Positions 8,246 through 18,300 of a stretch of DNA of 64,000 bases are shown piece by piece (positions within the stretch are counted from its first letter, which is position 1; each line of letters starts with the position of its first letter). Origin of the DNA: [Scytonema hofmanni] UTEX 2349 (GTDB taxonomy: Bacteria; Cyanobacteriota; Cyanobacteriia; Cyanobacteriales; Nostocaceae); NCBI RefSeq assembly GCF_000582685.1, contig NZ_KK073768.1, positions 3,658,680-3,722,679 of the forward strand. The letters are read 5' to 3'. The translations under genes were made by a program, and so were the position numbers. Under the pieces are notes generated by a model that saw nothing but the letters and a program-made list of their open reading frames with translations, made no database searches and was not told where the DNA came from.

Positions 8246-9727
8246 TTATCCCCCAATTCCCAAACGTCCAGCCAAAGCGGGAGTTAAAGGTAAAAGGGTA
8301 GCTATCATCAAAAATAAAGCTAAAAGACCTAATGCAGCGCGTGCGTCGTCAGGTTCGGTGATTTCGTTCAAGCTGGGACGTTCTAAATCCCTTTGTAAAA
8401 ATAGAATCACGATCGCCCAATACATGGCAAGGGGATTCGCTAAAGATGCTATTCCTAAAACAATTAAAGTTGCTACTGTGACTCTTCCTGCGGTTTTGCG
8501 TCCATAAATCCCTTGGACAATGCGTCCACCATCTAAGACACCGGCTGGCATTAAGTTTATCGCGGTGATGACCAATCCTAACCAGCCAATCACCACTAAA
8601 GGATGAATATCGACCACTGATGATTGTAATGCGGAACCGAGAATTATCCGCGCCAAACTTCCGACCAAAATCGAACCTTGGAAAAACTCGTTTGGTAATT
8701 GAAACAAGCTACCCTGATGAGAAAGTAGCAAGCCAATTATCAATGTTACCAAAGAAGTAATTCCCCCTGCGGCTGGACCTGCTATGGCAATATCAAATAA
8801 TACACTGCGGTTGGGTAATAAAGATTCAAACCGAGTAATTGCCCCAAATGAGCCAATCTGCACGGCGGGAAGAAAGAATGGTAAACTTAAACGGATTTGG
8901 TGACGACGCGCTACTAACCAATGACCAATTTCGTGAATTAGCAAAATCGCCAAAATACCCCCACCAATGGGTAAAGTTTCAGGAAAGCGGGATGGATTCT
9001 CAAATAAATCAAATCTTAATAGTAGACCGGCAGCTTCTAAACAGGTGGCGATCGTTGCTAGAAATAAAATACCAGCAAAGATTTTTTGTGATATTGTTGA
9101 CGGACGCGGATCATTGCTGCTGGGTAAGACGATAATTACAGGTTTACCATCTTGGTTTTCGACCAGGAACAAGCGATATTTATCGCCCAGACGTTCTTGT
9201 AAACTGATGGTAAGGCGATTGTGAACTTCTTCGGGTTCTCCCCGCAGATTACCTTTGAAAATCGCTCCTTGTTGGTAAGCGATCGCTTCTGTGGCAAAAA
9301 ATGTATCTAAACCGAAAATACCTTTAATTGCGTTCAATTCCTCTTCCGGAATTGGCGGATCTTCTAGCTTTAATTCTGCATTCAGTGCATTTTGTGGAGT
9401 TTCTGATGCTGTGGTAGCGGCTATTCTTTCTGTCGCACGCTGTTTGAGGATTGCATCTTGTCCAGCTGCTCGCAATTTTCTTCCCAAAAATATGTATAAG
9501 ACAGTTGAGCCAACTAATAAAAATAACACACCGACTATATTGATGTAAATCCCGGCAGCAAACAAGCCAAAAAACAACAGCCAAGGAGTCATCAAGACCA
9601 CCGACTGCAACCAAGCTAAGATGCCAAGTTTACCAAATGGTCTGGCGCGATAAAAGCCCCAAGCCAAAATACCGAAAAAAACCAGCACGATTGCCGCAAG
9701 AATAGGAGTTTCTGAATTAGTAAGCAT
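8246..9727 (-). CDS. Site-2 protease, M50 family, EGY-like
   Basis: A 493-residue polytopic membrane metalloprotease. HEIGHW is the zinc-binding HExxH and NLMPAGVLDGGR supplies the third metal ligand (LDGG) in a later helix. The segment AIFKGNLRGEPEEV contains GNLRG, characteristic of the EGY branch shared by cyanobacteria and chloroplasts. Hydrophobic N-terminal helices (residues about 9-30, 40-75) precede a soluble domain and the catalytic membrane core. It cleaves within membranes, by family probably membrane-bound regulators; its substrate is unknown. I chose ATG 9727 over an in-frame TTG at 9769. It is divergent from the TPR-CHAT gene. Confidence 0.88.
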   Translation of the reverse strand: MLTNSETPILAAIVLVFFGILAWGFYRARPFGKLGILAWLQSVVLMTPWLLFFGLFAAGIYINIVGVLFLLVGSTVLYIFLGRKLRAAGQDAILKQRATERIAATTASETPQNALNAELKLEDPPIPEEELNAIKGIFGLDTFFATEAIAYQQGAIFKGNLRGEPEEVHNRLTISLQERLGDKYRLFLVENQDGKPVIIVLPSSNDPRPSTISQKIFAGILFLATIATCLEAAGLLLRFDLFENPSRFPETLPIGGGILAILLIHEIGHWLVARRHQIRLSLPFFLPAVQIGSFGAITRFESLLPNRSVLFDIAIAGPAAGGITSLVTLIIGLLLSHQGSLFQLPNEFFQGSILVGSLARIILGSALQSSVVDIHPLVVIGWLGLVITAINLMPAGVLDGGRIVQGIYGRKTAGRVTVATLIVLGIASLANPLAMYWAIVILFLQRDLERPSLNEITEPDDARAALGLLALFLMIATLLPLTPALAGRLGIGG

Positions 9728-10016
9728 TTTTAATCTATTTTTTTTAATTTTCGCACGGGCGACGGTCAAATTTTCGGTGACATTACTACTAATCTTAAGA
9801 ATGAGCGCAAATAAATGGAAAACGAACCGCAGAGAACGCAGAGGACACAGAGTTTAGGAGAGTTTGGGAAAGTTATGTGCAGTCATTGCGTAAGTCCTAA
9901 ATCTATAACGTTGCTTGTAACGTTCTCAAAAATGTAACGGCGCTAAGATAGTGGCTACATAGGTGCTAATCTGACTTATACAACCAGAGAAAGCATTTAT
10001 ATAAGGTAGAATTACG

Positions 10017-13000
10017 GTGACGAAACTAAAAATCAAAAGTGGTAAAATGCTGATTCATCGCTCTTTAGCGGCGATTGTTGGCATTCTGATGTTATCGCAT
10101 CCGATGGTGACGATCGCATCTATCGCAGGTGCGATCGCTCAACAAGTACCAAAGAATTCCCCAGAATACGTAAAGGGAAAGCAACTGTTAGATGAAGCAG
10201 AGAAGCTTTTGCAGCAAGGTACGGGGGAATCTCGACAACGTGCGATCGCACTTTACTCTCAAGCACTTTTAATTTGGCGAAAAATAGGCGATCGTAATTC
10301 TGAAGCTACCACACTTTTAAGCATCGGCACTGTTTACTATACAATTTCCCAAAACCAAAAAGCACTCGAATATTACAATCAAGCTTTAGTTATTAGACGG
10401 GAACTCAAAGATAGTTTTGGGGAAGCTGTGATGCTTTCTTATGCTGCTGGTGCTTACTCGAATTTGGGCGATAAGCAAAAGTCATTACAATTTTACAATC
10501 AAGCAGTGTCATTATTTCAAGCTGAGAAAAAACTTGACTTTGCTGGGATCACGTTAATCAGTATTGGCGGAGTTTACTTTAATTTAGGCGAAACGCAAAA
10601 AGCACTCTCAGCATACAATCAAGCATTAGAAATTCAGCGTACCACAAAAGATACTGCCTCTCAAGCTCGTACACTCAATGCGATCGCTTCAGTTTACACG
10701 ACCTTAGGTGAGTATCAAAAAGCCTTGCCACTGTTCAATCAAGCATTGGAAATTCAACGTTTGAGAAAAGATATTAACGGACAAGCTGAGATATATAATA
10801 GATTTGGTCTAATTTCTTTTTCCTTAGGTGAAAACCAACAAGCGCTTGACTCGTTCAATCAAGCGTTGAAACTGCAACAACAAGCGCAAGGAAATCTTTC
10901 TGGAACTGCACTTGTATTTAACCTTTCTCAACAAGCGCAAACTCTCATCGGTATTGCTGGTACTTACAAATCTTTAGGTGATTATCTCAAAGCGATTTCA
11001 TACTTCAATAATGCGCGTACTCTTTTTCAAAAAGCCGGAAATCGTTCTAGTGAAGCGGAAGTTTTCGCCCAGATTAGTATAGTATACGATGAATTGGGCG
11101 ACAAACAAAAAGCTCTGGAATCTTTAAATCAAGCTTTGGTACTTCAACGTGCAAATAGCGATCGCGCAAGAGAAGCTTTCACCCTTGGTAGTATCGGCGA
11201 TATTTATCAATCATTTGGCGATTATCAAAAAGCGCTAGATACATATAATCAAGCATTAACTCTTCAGCGTCAAGTACAGGATCGTTCTGGAGAAGCGAAG
11301 ACCTTAAAAAGCATTGCTCAAATATATAGTTATTTAGGAGATTATCAATTAAGTACTGATACTTACGTGCGAGCATTGGAGATATTTAAAAAAATAGGCG
11401 ATCGCTCTAGGGAAGCGCAAACTCTTGATAATATAGGTACAGTTTACCGCATTGCTGAAGATTATCCTAAAGCACTCTTATACTACAACCAAGCACTAAA
11501 ATTGTGGCGTGAACAAAAAGCTATTTTTCAAGAATTTGCTACACTCACTGGGGTAATTAGAGTTTATGAATCTTTAAAAGATTATCCGAAAGCGTTGGAA
11601 GCTGCCAACCAGGGACTTTTATTATCCCAGAAACAACAAAACAGCTTTGGTGAAACTTTAGCATATGCTTTTATAGGCAGAGTGTATCTAGCGTCAGGGA
11701 ATTATCAAAAAGCCATAGATGTCTTACAAGATGCAGCATCTCGATTTGCAAAAATCGGCATTCCGACAGCAGAAGCTAACGTTTTAGGCAATATTGGCAA
11801 ATCTTACAATTCATTAAAGCAACCAGACAAGGCAATCAACAGTTACAATCAGGAACTAAAGTTGCGGCAAAAGTTAGGCGATCGCACAGGTGTTGCCGAT
11901 ACGCTTTATAATATTGCTGTCACCGAACGCGATCGCAACAACTTTCAGGCAGCGCAAAAACAAATAGAATCGGTGATAGCGATTATCGAAGATATCCGCA
12001 CTAACGTTACCAGTCAAGATTTGCGAAGCTCATATTTTGCTTCAATACAAAAATATTACCAGTTTTACATCGACTTATTGATGCGGTTGCACAAACAGCA
12101 ACCAGATAAAGGATACGATGCTTTGGCATTGCAAGTTAGTGAACGCGCTCGCGCCCGCAGTCTGGTAGAATTGTTGAATGAAGCTAACGCCGATATTCGT
12201 CAAGGTGTAGATCCGAAGTTGCTAGAACTTGAACGCAACTTACAGCAAAAATTAGATGCTACAGAAAAACGCCGAATTGAATTATCCAACAAACCAAATA
12301 CAGAAGCGCAAACCGAAGCGCTAGAAAAAGAAATTTCCGCGCTTTTAGAACAAAATCGACAACTCAAAGCACAAATTAGAAGCTTAAGTCCCCGTTATGC
12401 TGCACTTACACAACCTCAATCTCTGACATTAGCACAACACCAGCAGCTACTTGATAACGATACCCTAGTTTTAGAATATTCTCTAGGCGAAGAACGCAGT
12501 TATCTGTGGGCAGTTAGCAAAACAAATATTAAGAGTTACGAATTACCCAAACGTGTAGAAATAGAAACTACCGCAAAGCAATTTTATCAATCGTTGAAGA
12601 AACCGAGAAGAATATCGGTGGGATCTAATCTGAATTCACCTACAGATGTCGAAATCGGAACCAAACTCAGTAAGATACTTTTGCAACCCGTTGCGAAAGA
12701 GTTGGGAAATAAGCGTTTAGTGATTGTTAGTGATGGTGCTTTGCAATATTTGCCGTTTGCAGCATTGCCGAATCCGAAAGACCAAACAGGTAAGACACAA
12801 TCAACGCCTTTGTTAGTTGAACACGAAATAGTATATTTACCCTCAGTATCTACCTTAGCAGTTTTACGCAAAGAAATAAATAACCGTCAAAGAGCACCGA
12901 AAGCGATCGCTATTTTTGCCGATCCAGTTTTTACCAGCGACGATCCACGCTTGAAATTACCGCAACAAAAACTAGACAAACCTAATGTAAACGAACTCGA

Positions 13001-13613
13001 TTTATCAAGATCCGCCAAAAGAACAGGTATAACATTTGATCGTTTGCCATTTACCCGAAATGAAGCCGATCGCATCTCAACTTTATTTCCCGATGCCTTA
13101 CGCAAAGAGGTTTTTGATTTTGATGCCAGTCGCGCGATCGCAACCAATCCCGAACTCAGTCAGTATCGCATCGTCCATTTTGCCACACACGGTATCCTGA
13201 ATAGCACGCAACCAGAATTATCTGGGATAGTCTTGTCGCTGTTTGACAACAAAGGAATGCCGCAAAACGGTTTTTTACGACTTCACGATATCTTTAACCT
13301 CAACTTGCCAGCAGAATTAATTGTCCTCAGTGCTTGCGAAACAGGTTTAGGCAAAGAAATCAAAGGAGAAGGATTAGTGGGCTTGACAAGAGGCTTCATG
13401 TATGCAGGTAGCCCGCGAGTCGTCGTCAGTTTGTGGAGTGTCGATGACGAAGCTACATCAGAATTAATGACAAAATTTTATCAAAAAATGCTGCAAGACA
13501 AATTAAAACCTGCGGCTGCATTGCGATCGGCACAAATAGAAATGTTAAAAAATGAGAACTTTGCCGCACCATATTACTGGGCAGCATTTACACTTCAAGG
13601 AGAGTGGAAGTAA
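10017..13613 (+). CDS. TPR-repeat protein with C-terminal CHAT (caspase-like) protease domain
   Basis: A 1198-residue protein starting with GTG. It has a hydrophobic leader (residues about 12-40, signal-like), then roughly fourteen 40-residue tetratricopeptide repeats (about 45-640) with the recurrent YNQAL motif, a coiled-coil (about 740-790) and a CHAT domain (about 850-1198). The catalytic pair is visible: His in VHFATHG (residue 1058) and Cys in LSACETG (residue 1107). CHAT proteases are activated by protein contacts sensed by the TPR part; known relatives include type III-E CRISPR-associated proteases and separase-like enzymes. Such genes are numerous in filamentous cyanobacteria and their substrates are mostly unknown. 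The leader suggests a periplasmic or membrane-associated location. Confidence 0.88.
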   Translation: MTKLKIKSGKMLIHRSLAAIVGILMLSHPMVTIASIAGAIAQQVPKNSPEYVKGKQLLDEAEKLLQQGTGESRQRAIALYSQALLIWRKIGDRNSEATTLLSIGTVYYTISQNQKALEYYNQALVIRRELKDSFGEAVMLSYAAGAYSNLGDKQKSLQFYNQAVSLFQAEKKLDFAGITLISIGGVYFNLGETQKALSAYNQALEIQRTTKDTASQARTLNAIASVYTTLGEYQKALPLFNQALEIQRLRKDINGQAEIYNRFGLISFSLGENQQALDSFNQALKLQQQAQGNLSGTALVFNLSQQAQTLIGIAGTYKSLGDYLKAISYFNNARTLFQKAGNRSSEAEVFAQISIVYDELGDKQKALESLNQALVLQRANSDRAREAFTLGSIGDIYQSFGDYQKALDTYNQALTLQRQVQDRSGEAKTLKSIAQIYSYLGDYQLSTDTYVRALEIFKKIGDRSREAQTLDNIGTVYRIAEDYPKALLYYNQALKLWREQKAIFQEFATLTGVIRVYESLKDYPKALEAANQGLLLSQKQQNSFGETLAYAFIGRVYLASGNYQKAIDVLQDAASRFAKIGIPTAEANVLGNIGKSYNSLKQPDKAINSYNQELKLRQKLGDRTGVADTLYNIAVTERDRNNFQAAQKQIESVIAIIEDIRTNVTSQDLRSSYFASIQKYYQFYIDLLMRLHKQQPDKGYDALALQVSERARARSLVELLNEANADIRQGVDPKLLELERNLQQKLDATEKRRIELSNKPNTEAQTEALEKEISALLEQNRQLKAQIRSLSPRYAALTQPQSLTLAQHQQLLDNDTLVLEYSLGEERSYLWAVSKTNIKSYELPKRVEIETTAKQFYQSLKKPRRISVGSNLNSPTDVEIGTKLSKILLQPVAKELGNKRLVIVSDGALQYLPFAALPNPKDQTGKTQSTPLLVEHEIVYLPSVSTLAVLRKEINNRQRAPKAIAIFADPVFTSDDPRLKLPQQKLDKPNVNELDLSRSAKRTGITFDRLPFTRNEADRISTLFPDALRKEVFDFDASRAIATNPELSQYRIVHFATHGILNSTQPELSGIVLSLFDNKGMPQNGFLRLHDIFNLNLPAELIVLSACETGLGKEIKGEGLVGLTRGFMYAGSPRVVVSLWSVDDEATSELMTKFYQKMLQDKLKPAAALRSAQIEMLKNENFAAPYYWAAFTLQGEWK

Positions 13614-14378
13614 AAAGAATAATTAAGGCGACTGGAAGTCGCAGCTACACAAACAAAGTCCGCGATTAGGCTGACTAACCAGAAAATAGGGTTTCAAATT
13701 TTATCTGGCGAAAGTGATGGAAGAACGCTAATTAGCCCACGTAGGTGGGCTTTGTTTGTATAGCCCCAGGCTTCTAGCCTGAGGGTGATAAATTAAAATT
13801 AGCCCACGTAGGTGGGCTTTGTTTGTATAGCCCCAGGCTTCTAGCCTGACGGTGATAAATTAAAAAGGCGTTAAAACCCCTACTACAAAGTTTCTTCATC
13901 ACTGCATAAAAACCATTAAAGTGAAAAGATTCGCCTCAACTTTATTCACTTACTTCATCATCCGTGTCTTTCATCACAAACAGCTTTCTTGTAATTGTCA
14001 ATTAACTTACAATTCTGTTATTTCAACAATTTAATCTAGATACATTATAAAAATAATTTTCTGATATAAAGCTACAGTTAAAACTTTTATTTTGATTTGT
14101 TTGACAAAACTTAATATATTGCATAACCTAAAAGTTAGGTAACACTAATCCAGCGTCAGACAGAAATTATTTTTAGCCATATCTAGGCAGAAGCAAATGA
14201 ATTGAAGTAAAAATCAAGGAACTAAAAATAAAAGCAAGTTTACCTAATTTTGCGAAAAAGCTGAAAAATTCAGTCACCGGATAACGCTGCAAAAATATCA
14301 ACTTCCGGTTACATCTGAAGGCTTTTGTTGAGTGACAATCAGGGAAATTTAGGTAAAAAATATGTTAAGGAGATTATC
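13614..14378. other. 765-bp intergenic region upstream of the DUF2231-oxidase cluster
   Basis: Contains the 68-bp tandem repeat at 13731-13866 and then about 500 A+T-rich bases without a coding frame. It must hold the promoter of the downstream gene cluster. I found no convincing GTA-N8-TAC (NtcA) or TCCGGA element in it. Confidence 0.5.
13731..13866. repeat. Two tandem 68-bp copies of a dispersed repeat
   Basis: Each copy contains TTAGCCCACGTAGGTGGGCT (self-complementary) followed by a second stem in CCAGGCTTCTAGCCTG. The two copies differ at one base. Related single copies occur at about 19246-19275, 56264-56305, 56395-56445, 56932-56985 and 62680-62740. Confidence 0.8.
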
Positions 14379-14879
14379 ATGCTGAAGTATTTAACCTCAT
14401 TGAACGACCACAACTTACCGTATCCCGATACAATTCATCCCATCGTCGTTCACTTCGTCATCGCATTGGTATTGTTTGCGTTTATTTGCGATGTCATCGG
14501 CTATTTCACTGGTAAAACTCGCCTTTTTGAAGTGAGTTGGTGGAATATGTTTTTTGCCACCATCGCTATTTTTGTTGCTGTCATTTTCGGACAATTTGAA
14601 GCAGGATTGGCACAACCTTATAACGCAGTAAAATCAGTTTTGAGTACGCATACACTGATTGGCTGGTCGCTTTCAGGAATCATCGCAGCGATTACAGCAT
14701 ATCGTTATGTAATGCGTATTCGTAACCCACACAAAATATCGATTTACTATCTCGGAGTAGGACTGCTTTTAACTTGTGTAGTTGGCTTCCAAGTATATCT
14801 TGGTGACAAACTTGTTTGGGTATATGGACTACATACAGTACCAGTTGTTCAAGCAGTAAAAGAGAGTATTTTGCCATGA
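14379..14879 (+). CDS. DUF2231 membrane protein (first of pair)
   Basis: A 166-residue protein with four or five transmembrane helices. The start is ATG 14379 with AAGGAG eight bases upstream. The motif DTIHPIVVHFVIAL, with two histidines at the start of the first helix, is the DUF2231 signature. The function of the family is unknown; the paired histidines could bind haem or metal. The gene overlaps the next one by four bases (ATGA), indicating translational coupling. Both precede coxB-coxA-coxC on the same strand, so a role in assembly of, or electron delivery to, the alternative oxidase is a reasonable inference only. Confidence 0.8.
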   Translation: MLKYLTSLNDHNLPYPDTIHPIVVHFVIALVLFAFICDVIGYFTGKTRLFEVSWWNMFFATIAIFVAVIFGQFEAGLAQPYNAVKSVLSTHTLIGWSLSGIIAAITAYRYVMRIRNPHKISIYYLGVGLLLTCVVGFQVYLGDKLVWVYGLHTVPVVQAVKESILP

Positions 14880-15478
14880 ATTCAGAACTAATTGACCAAT
14901 TAAGCAACCAACTAGGTGCGAACGGATTACCTTACACCATTCCCATTCATCCCAACTTAGTACATCTGACTTTAGGTTTGTTTATTATTGGGATTACCTT
15001 TGATATTATTGGTGTAATTTTCCCTTTCCAAACATGGGTCTTCAAATCTTTAGCAATTCCTGTGGAACGTTCCAGCTTTTTTGATGTTGGTTGGTACAAC
15101 ATGCTCGCTTCATCTGTGATTACATTTTTCACAGTCGGGGCAGGCTTTTATGAAATGATGCTGGCAAATCCCCCCGCAAATGTGAAAAGTGCTTGGGGAT
15201 TGCAAGCAATGGAAACTATGCTTTGGCATGGTGTCGGTGGAGTCTTATTATTAGCCCTAATTGTCGGTATGACCGTCTGGAGAGGTTGGCAGCGCTTCGT
15301 TTGGTCAAAAGAAGCAGATAGAGAAGTGCAATTAAGTTATCTATTAATGGGCATAGGAATTATGTTCATTATGTTCCTCCACGGCACATTAGGAGCGCAA
15401 TTAGCCACAGAATTTGGAGTACACAATACAGCAGATAATTTACTGCGTTCCGGCAAAGATTTGAACGAAATGTTTTAG
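14876..15478 (+). CDS. DUF2231 membrane protein (second of pair)
   Basis: A 200-residue paralogue of the preceding protein. It has the same IPIHPNLVHLTLGLF signature, a conserved SSFFDVGWYNMLASSVITFF segment matching VSWWNMFFATIAIF in the first protein, and four to five helices. The start ATG lies inside the stop region of the upstream gene. The paralogues probably form a heterodimer. It is followed by two GTAGAGACGT-type palindromes and then coxB about 107 bp downstream, so co-transcription with the oxidase is likely but not proven. Confidence 0.8.
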   Translation: MNSELIDQLSNQLGANGLPYTIPIHPNLVHLTLGLFIIGITFDIIGVIFPFQTWVFKSLAIPVERSSFFDVGWYNMLASSVITFFTVGAGFYEMMLANPPANVKSAWGLQAMETMLWHGVGGVLLLALIVGMTVWRGWQRFVWSKEADREVQLSYLLMGIGIMFIMFLHGTLGAQLATEFGVHNTADNLLRSGKDLNEMF

Positions 15479-15480
15479 AA

Positions 15481-15540
15481 GTAGAGACGTTCCGCCGGAA
15501 CGTTTGTACTGGTAGAGACGTTCCGGCGGAACGTCTGTAC
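15481..15540. repeat. Two adjacent GTAGAGACGT-type palindromes
   Basis: GTAGAGACGTTCCGCCGGAA and its complement-like right arm form one palindrome (15481-15508), immediately followed by a second (15512-15540) with the centre CCGGCGG instead of CCGCCGG. The elements lie between the DUF2231 pair and coxB. Confidence 0.75.
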
Positions 15541-15585
15541 GAAAGTTATGAATTAGTAGAATAACCATCAATCACCCAACAAATT

Positions 15586-16488
15586 ATGCAGAAAATATTG
15601 CGAATTTTCACATTAATTACAGGCGCGATCGCTCTCACTTTTACTAGTATTTGGATCGGCAAACAAGCCTACTTTTGGCTTCCTCCCCAAGCGGCAGCCG
15701 AATCTGTCCTAATTGATGATTTGATTAGCTTCCTCGTGACGCTGGGTGCGTTCATCTTCTTGGGAGTAACCGCAACTGTGATGTATTCGGTTATTTTCCA
15801 TCGCGCAATCAAAGATGACTATAGCGATGGTCCCCCAATTGAAGGTAATATAACTTTGGAAGTTGTTTGGACAGTCATCCCAGTTTTGTTAGTGTTTTGG
15901 ATTGCAAATTATAGCTACCAAACCTACGAGAAAATGGGAATTCAAGGTCCGATGGAGCATGTACATTTGCCTAATCCGATGGGAATAGAATCGGCATATG
16001 CTGCACCAAAAGACGCCGCAACTGAACAATTAGAAAAAATTGACGTACTTGCTAAACAATGGGCTTGGGTATTTCATTATCCAGAAAAAAACGTCACCAG
16101 TACCGAACTGCATTTACCAAGCGATCGCCGCATAAGTTTAGCAATGCAATCTGAAGACGTTCTCCACGGCTTTTATATTCCCGCTTTCCGACTCAAGCAA
16201 GACATAATTCCCAACCAAACTATCAACTTTGAATTTACACCCATCCGTCCAGGTAAATATCGCTTAACCGATTCTCAATATAGCGGCACATACTTTGCAA
16301 CCATGCAAGCCGATGTAATCGTTGAATCACCAGAAGATTACCAAAAATGGCTGACAAAAGCTGCAACTCACAAACAAGCGATCGCTAAAAACCAAGCAGC
16401 CTCTGAATATGCTCAAGCATCAAATCAGTCAATCAAACCAGGTTGGGCAACTGTTGCCCCTGCTACCCCTCCCCTAGTCAATTTGTAG
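15586..16488 (+). CDS. coxB: Alternative terminal oxidase (ARTO/Cox3-type) subunit II, CuA ligands absent
   Basis: A 300-residue protein with two N-terminal transmembrane helices (residues about 8-30, 45-68) and a cupredoxin-like domain. LAKQWAWVFHYPE and VLHGFYIPAFRLKQD are standard subunit II segments. The copper-binding loop that normally reads CxExCGxxHxxM is here DSQYSGTYFATM: both cysteines and the distal histidine are replaced and only Met remains. The dinuclear CuA centre therefore cannot form. In cyanobacteria this marks the alternative oxidases (ARTO/Cox3) that probably take electrons from quinol rather than cytochrome c. Related Cox3 genes in Anabaena are heterocyst-associated. It heads the coxB-coxA-coxC cluster. 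Confidence 0.9.
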   Translation: MQKILRIFTLITGAIALTFTSIWIGKQAYFWLPPQAAAESVLIDDLISFLVTLGAFIFLGVTATVMYSVIFHRAIKDDYSDGPPIEGNITLEVVWTVIPVLLVFWIANYSYQTYEKMGIQGPMEHVHLPNPMGIESAYAAPKDAATEQLEKIDVLAKQWAWVFHYPEKNVTSTELHLPSDRRISLAMQSEDVLHGFYIPAFRLKQDIIPNQTINFEFTPIRPGKYRLTDSQYSGTYFATMQADVIVESPEDYQKWLTKAATHKQAIAKNQAASEYAQASNQSIKPGWATVAPATPPLVNL

Positions 16489-16575
16489 TAACAGCTTCAG
16501 CCCTTCCATCACCACCATCAACCATCAACGAACAACTAACAACTATCAACCATCAACTAACAAACCAACAAACAA

Positions 16576-18285
16576 ATGACCAACATCCCCATCGAAGGCA
16601 TTATAATCCCTAGTGAGACACCTCACCACGAACCCCCAAACCACTGGAAACAATACTTCAGCTTTAGCACCGACCACAAAGTAATCGGTATCCAATATCT
16701 CGTTACCGCATTCATCTTCTTTCTTGTCGGTGGTATGTTTGCGATGGTAATTCGCGGAGAACTAATCACCCCAGATTCAGACTTAGTAGACCGCACCGTA
16801 TACAATGGGTTGTTCACCATGCATGGCACCGTCATGCTTTTCCTGTGGACATTTCCTTCACTAGTTGGTTTTGCCAACTATCTAGTACCTTTGATGATTG
16901 GCGCCCGCGATATGGCATTTCCACGTTTGAATGCCGTGGCTTTTTGGATGGTGCCAGTGGTCGGAATTCTCCTCATGGCAAGCTTTGTAGTCCCTGGTGG
17001 ACCCGCCCAAGCAGGCTGGTGGTCTTACCCGCCAGTGAGCCTCCAGAACCCCACAGGTAACTTAATTAACGGTCAAGTTCTCTGGTTATTGGCGGTAGCA
17101 ATCTCCGGCGTGTCTTCCATTATGGGTGCGGTCAACTTTGTTACCACCATCGTCAAGATGCGGGCACCAGGTATGGGCTTCTTTCGGATGCCGTTGTTTG
17201 TTTGGGCAGTGTTTAGCGCCCAAATTATCCAACTGTTTGGATTGCCAGCATTGACAGCAGGTGCGGTCATGTTGTTACTCGACCTCACCGCCGGTACTGC
17301 CTTTTTTGACCCTAGTAAGGGAGGTAATCCAGTCCTCTTCCAGCACTATTTTTGGTTCTATTCCCACCCCGCCGTTTATGTAATAATTTTACCTATCTTC
17401 GGTATTTTCTCGGAAATCTTCCCCGTCTATTCTCGCAAACCGCTATTTGGTTACAAAGTAGTCGCCATTTCATCGCTCTTAATTGCGGGAGTCAGCGGTA
17501 TAGTTTGGGTACACCACATGTATGTCAGCGGTACAGCAGGCTGGATGCGGTTGTTTTTCATGCTGACAACGATGTGCGTATCTGTACCGACAGGAATTAA
17601 GGTATTTGCCTGGGTAGCAACCATCTGGGGCGGTAAGATTCGCTTGAATACAGCAATGCTGTTTGCTTTGGGTGCATTAATCATGTTTGTGTTTGCGGGT
17701 ATCACAGGCATCATGCTTTCCTCTGTACCCGTTGATGTTCACGTTAACAATACTTACTTTGTTGTCGGTCACTTCCACTACGTCCTTTACGGTACAGTGA
17801 CGATGGGCTTGTATGCGGCAATTTACCACTGGTTCCCGAAAATGACGGGACGCATGTATCACGAAGGCTGGGGTAAATTGCACTTTTGGTTAACATTCGT
17901 CGGTACTAACCTCAACTTTTTCCCCATGCATCCATTAGGATTGCAAGGTATGTTACGTCGAGTCTCTTCCTATGCTCCAGATGCAGGATATGAATTCTGG
18001 AATATTATTGCTAGTCTCGGCGCCTTTCTGTTAGGAATGTCTACTTTGCCTTTCATTTTCAACATGATAGTTTCTTGGATGCAAGGTGAGAAAGCACCTG
18101 ATAATCCTTGGAGAGCAATTGGTTTGGAATGGTTAGTTTCTTCACCTCCTCCTGTAGAGAACTTTGAAGAAATTCCCATTGTCATCAGCGAACCTTACGG
18201 TTATGGCAAGTCGGAACCGTTGATTGCTCCATCTCATAGTCATCAATATGATAGGGCAAACCCAACTTTGACAGGCGTAGATTAA
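16576..18285 (+). CDS. coxA: Alternative terminal oxidase subunit I (A2-type haem-copper oxidase)
   Basis: A 569-residue protein with about twelve helices. All haem and CuB ligands are visible: His in FTMHGTVMLF, His in YSHPAVYV (with the cross-linked Tyr), the HH pair in VWVHHMYVSG and both His in VVGHFHYV. PTGIKVF supplies the K-channel lysine. The usual HPEVY motif reads YSHPAVY: the D-channel glutamate is missing and YS precedes the histidine, the signature of A2-type oxidases. The enzyme reduces O2 to water and pumps protons. The spacer to coxB is 87 bp. In heterocysts such oxidases help keep nitrogenase anoxic, by family knowledge. Confidence 0.93.
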   Translation: MTNIPIEGIIIPSETPHHEPPNHWKQYFSFSTDHKVIGIQYLVTAFIFFLVGGMFAMVIRGELITPDSDLVDRTVYNGLFTMHGTVMLFLWTFPSLVGFANYLVPLMIGARDMAFPRLNAVAFWMVPVVGILLMASFVVPGGPAQAGWWSYPPVSLQNPTGNLINGQVLWLLAVAISGVSSIMGAVNFVTTIVKMRAPGMGFFRMPLFVWAVFSAQIIQLFGLPALTAGAVMLLLDLTAGTAFFDPSKGGNPVLFQHYFWFYSHPAVYVIILPIFGIFSEIFPVYSRKPLFGYKVVAISSLLIAGVSGIVWVHHMYVSGTAGWMRLFFMLTTMCVSVPTGIKVFAWVATIWGGKIRLNTAMLFALGALIMFVFAGITGIMLSSVPVDVHVNNTYFVVGHFHYVLYGTVTMGLYAAIYHWFPKMTGRMYHEGWGKLHFWLTFVGTNLNFFPMHPLGLQGMLRRVSSYAPDAGYEFWNIIASLGAFLLGMSTLPFIFNMIVSWMQGEKAPDNPWRAIGLEWLVSSPPPVENFEEIPIVISEPYGYGKSEPLIAPSHSHQYDRANPTLTGVD

Positions 18286-18300
18286 TTTGTTTCTAGTCTC

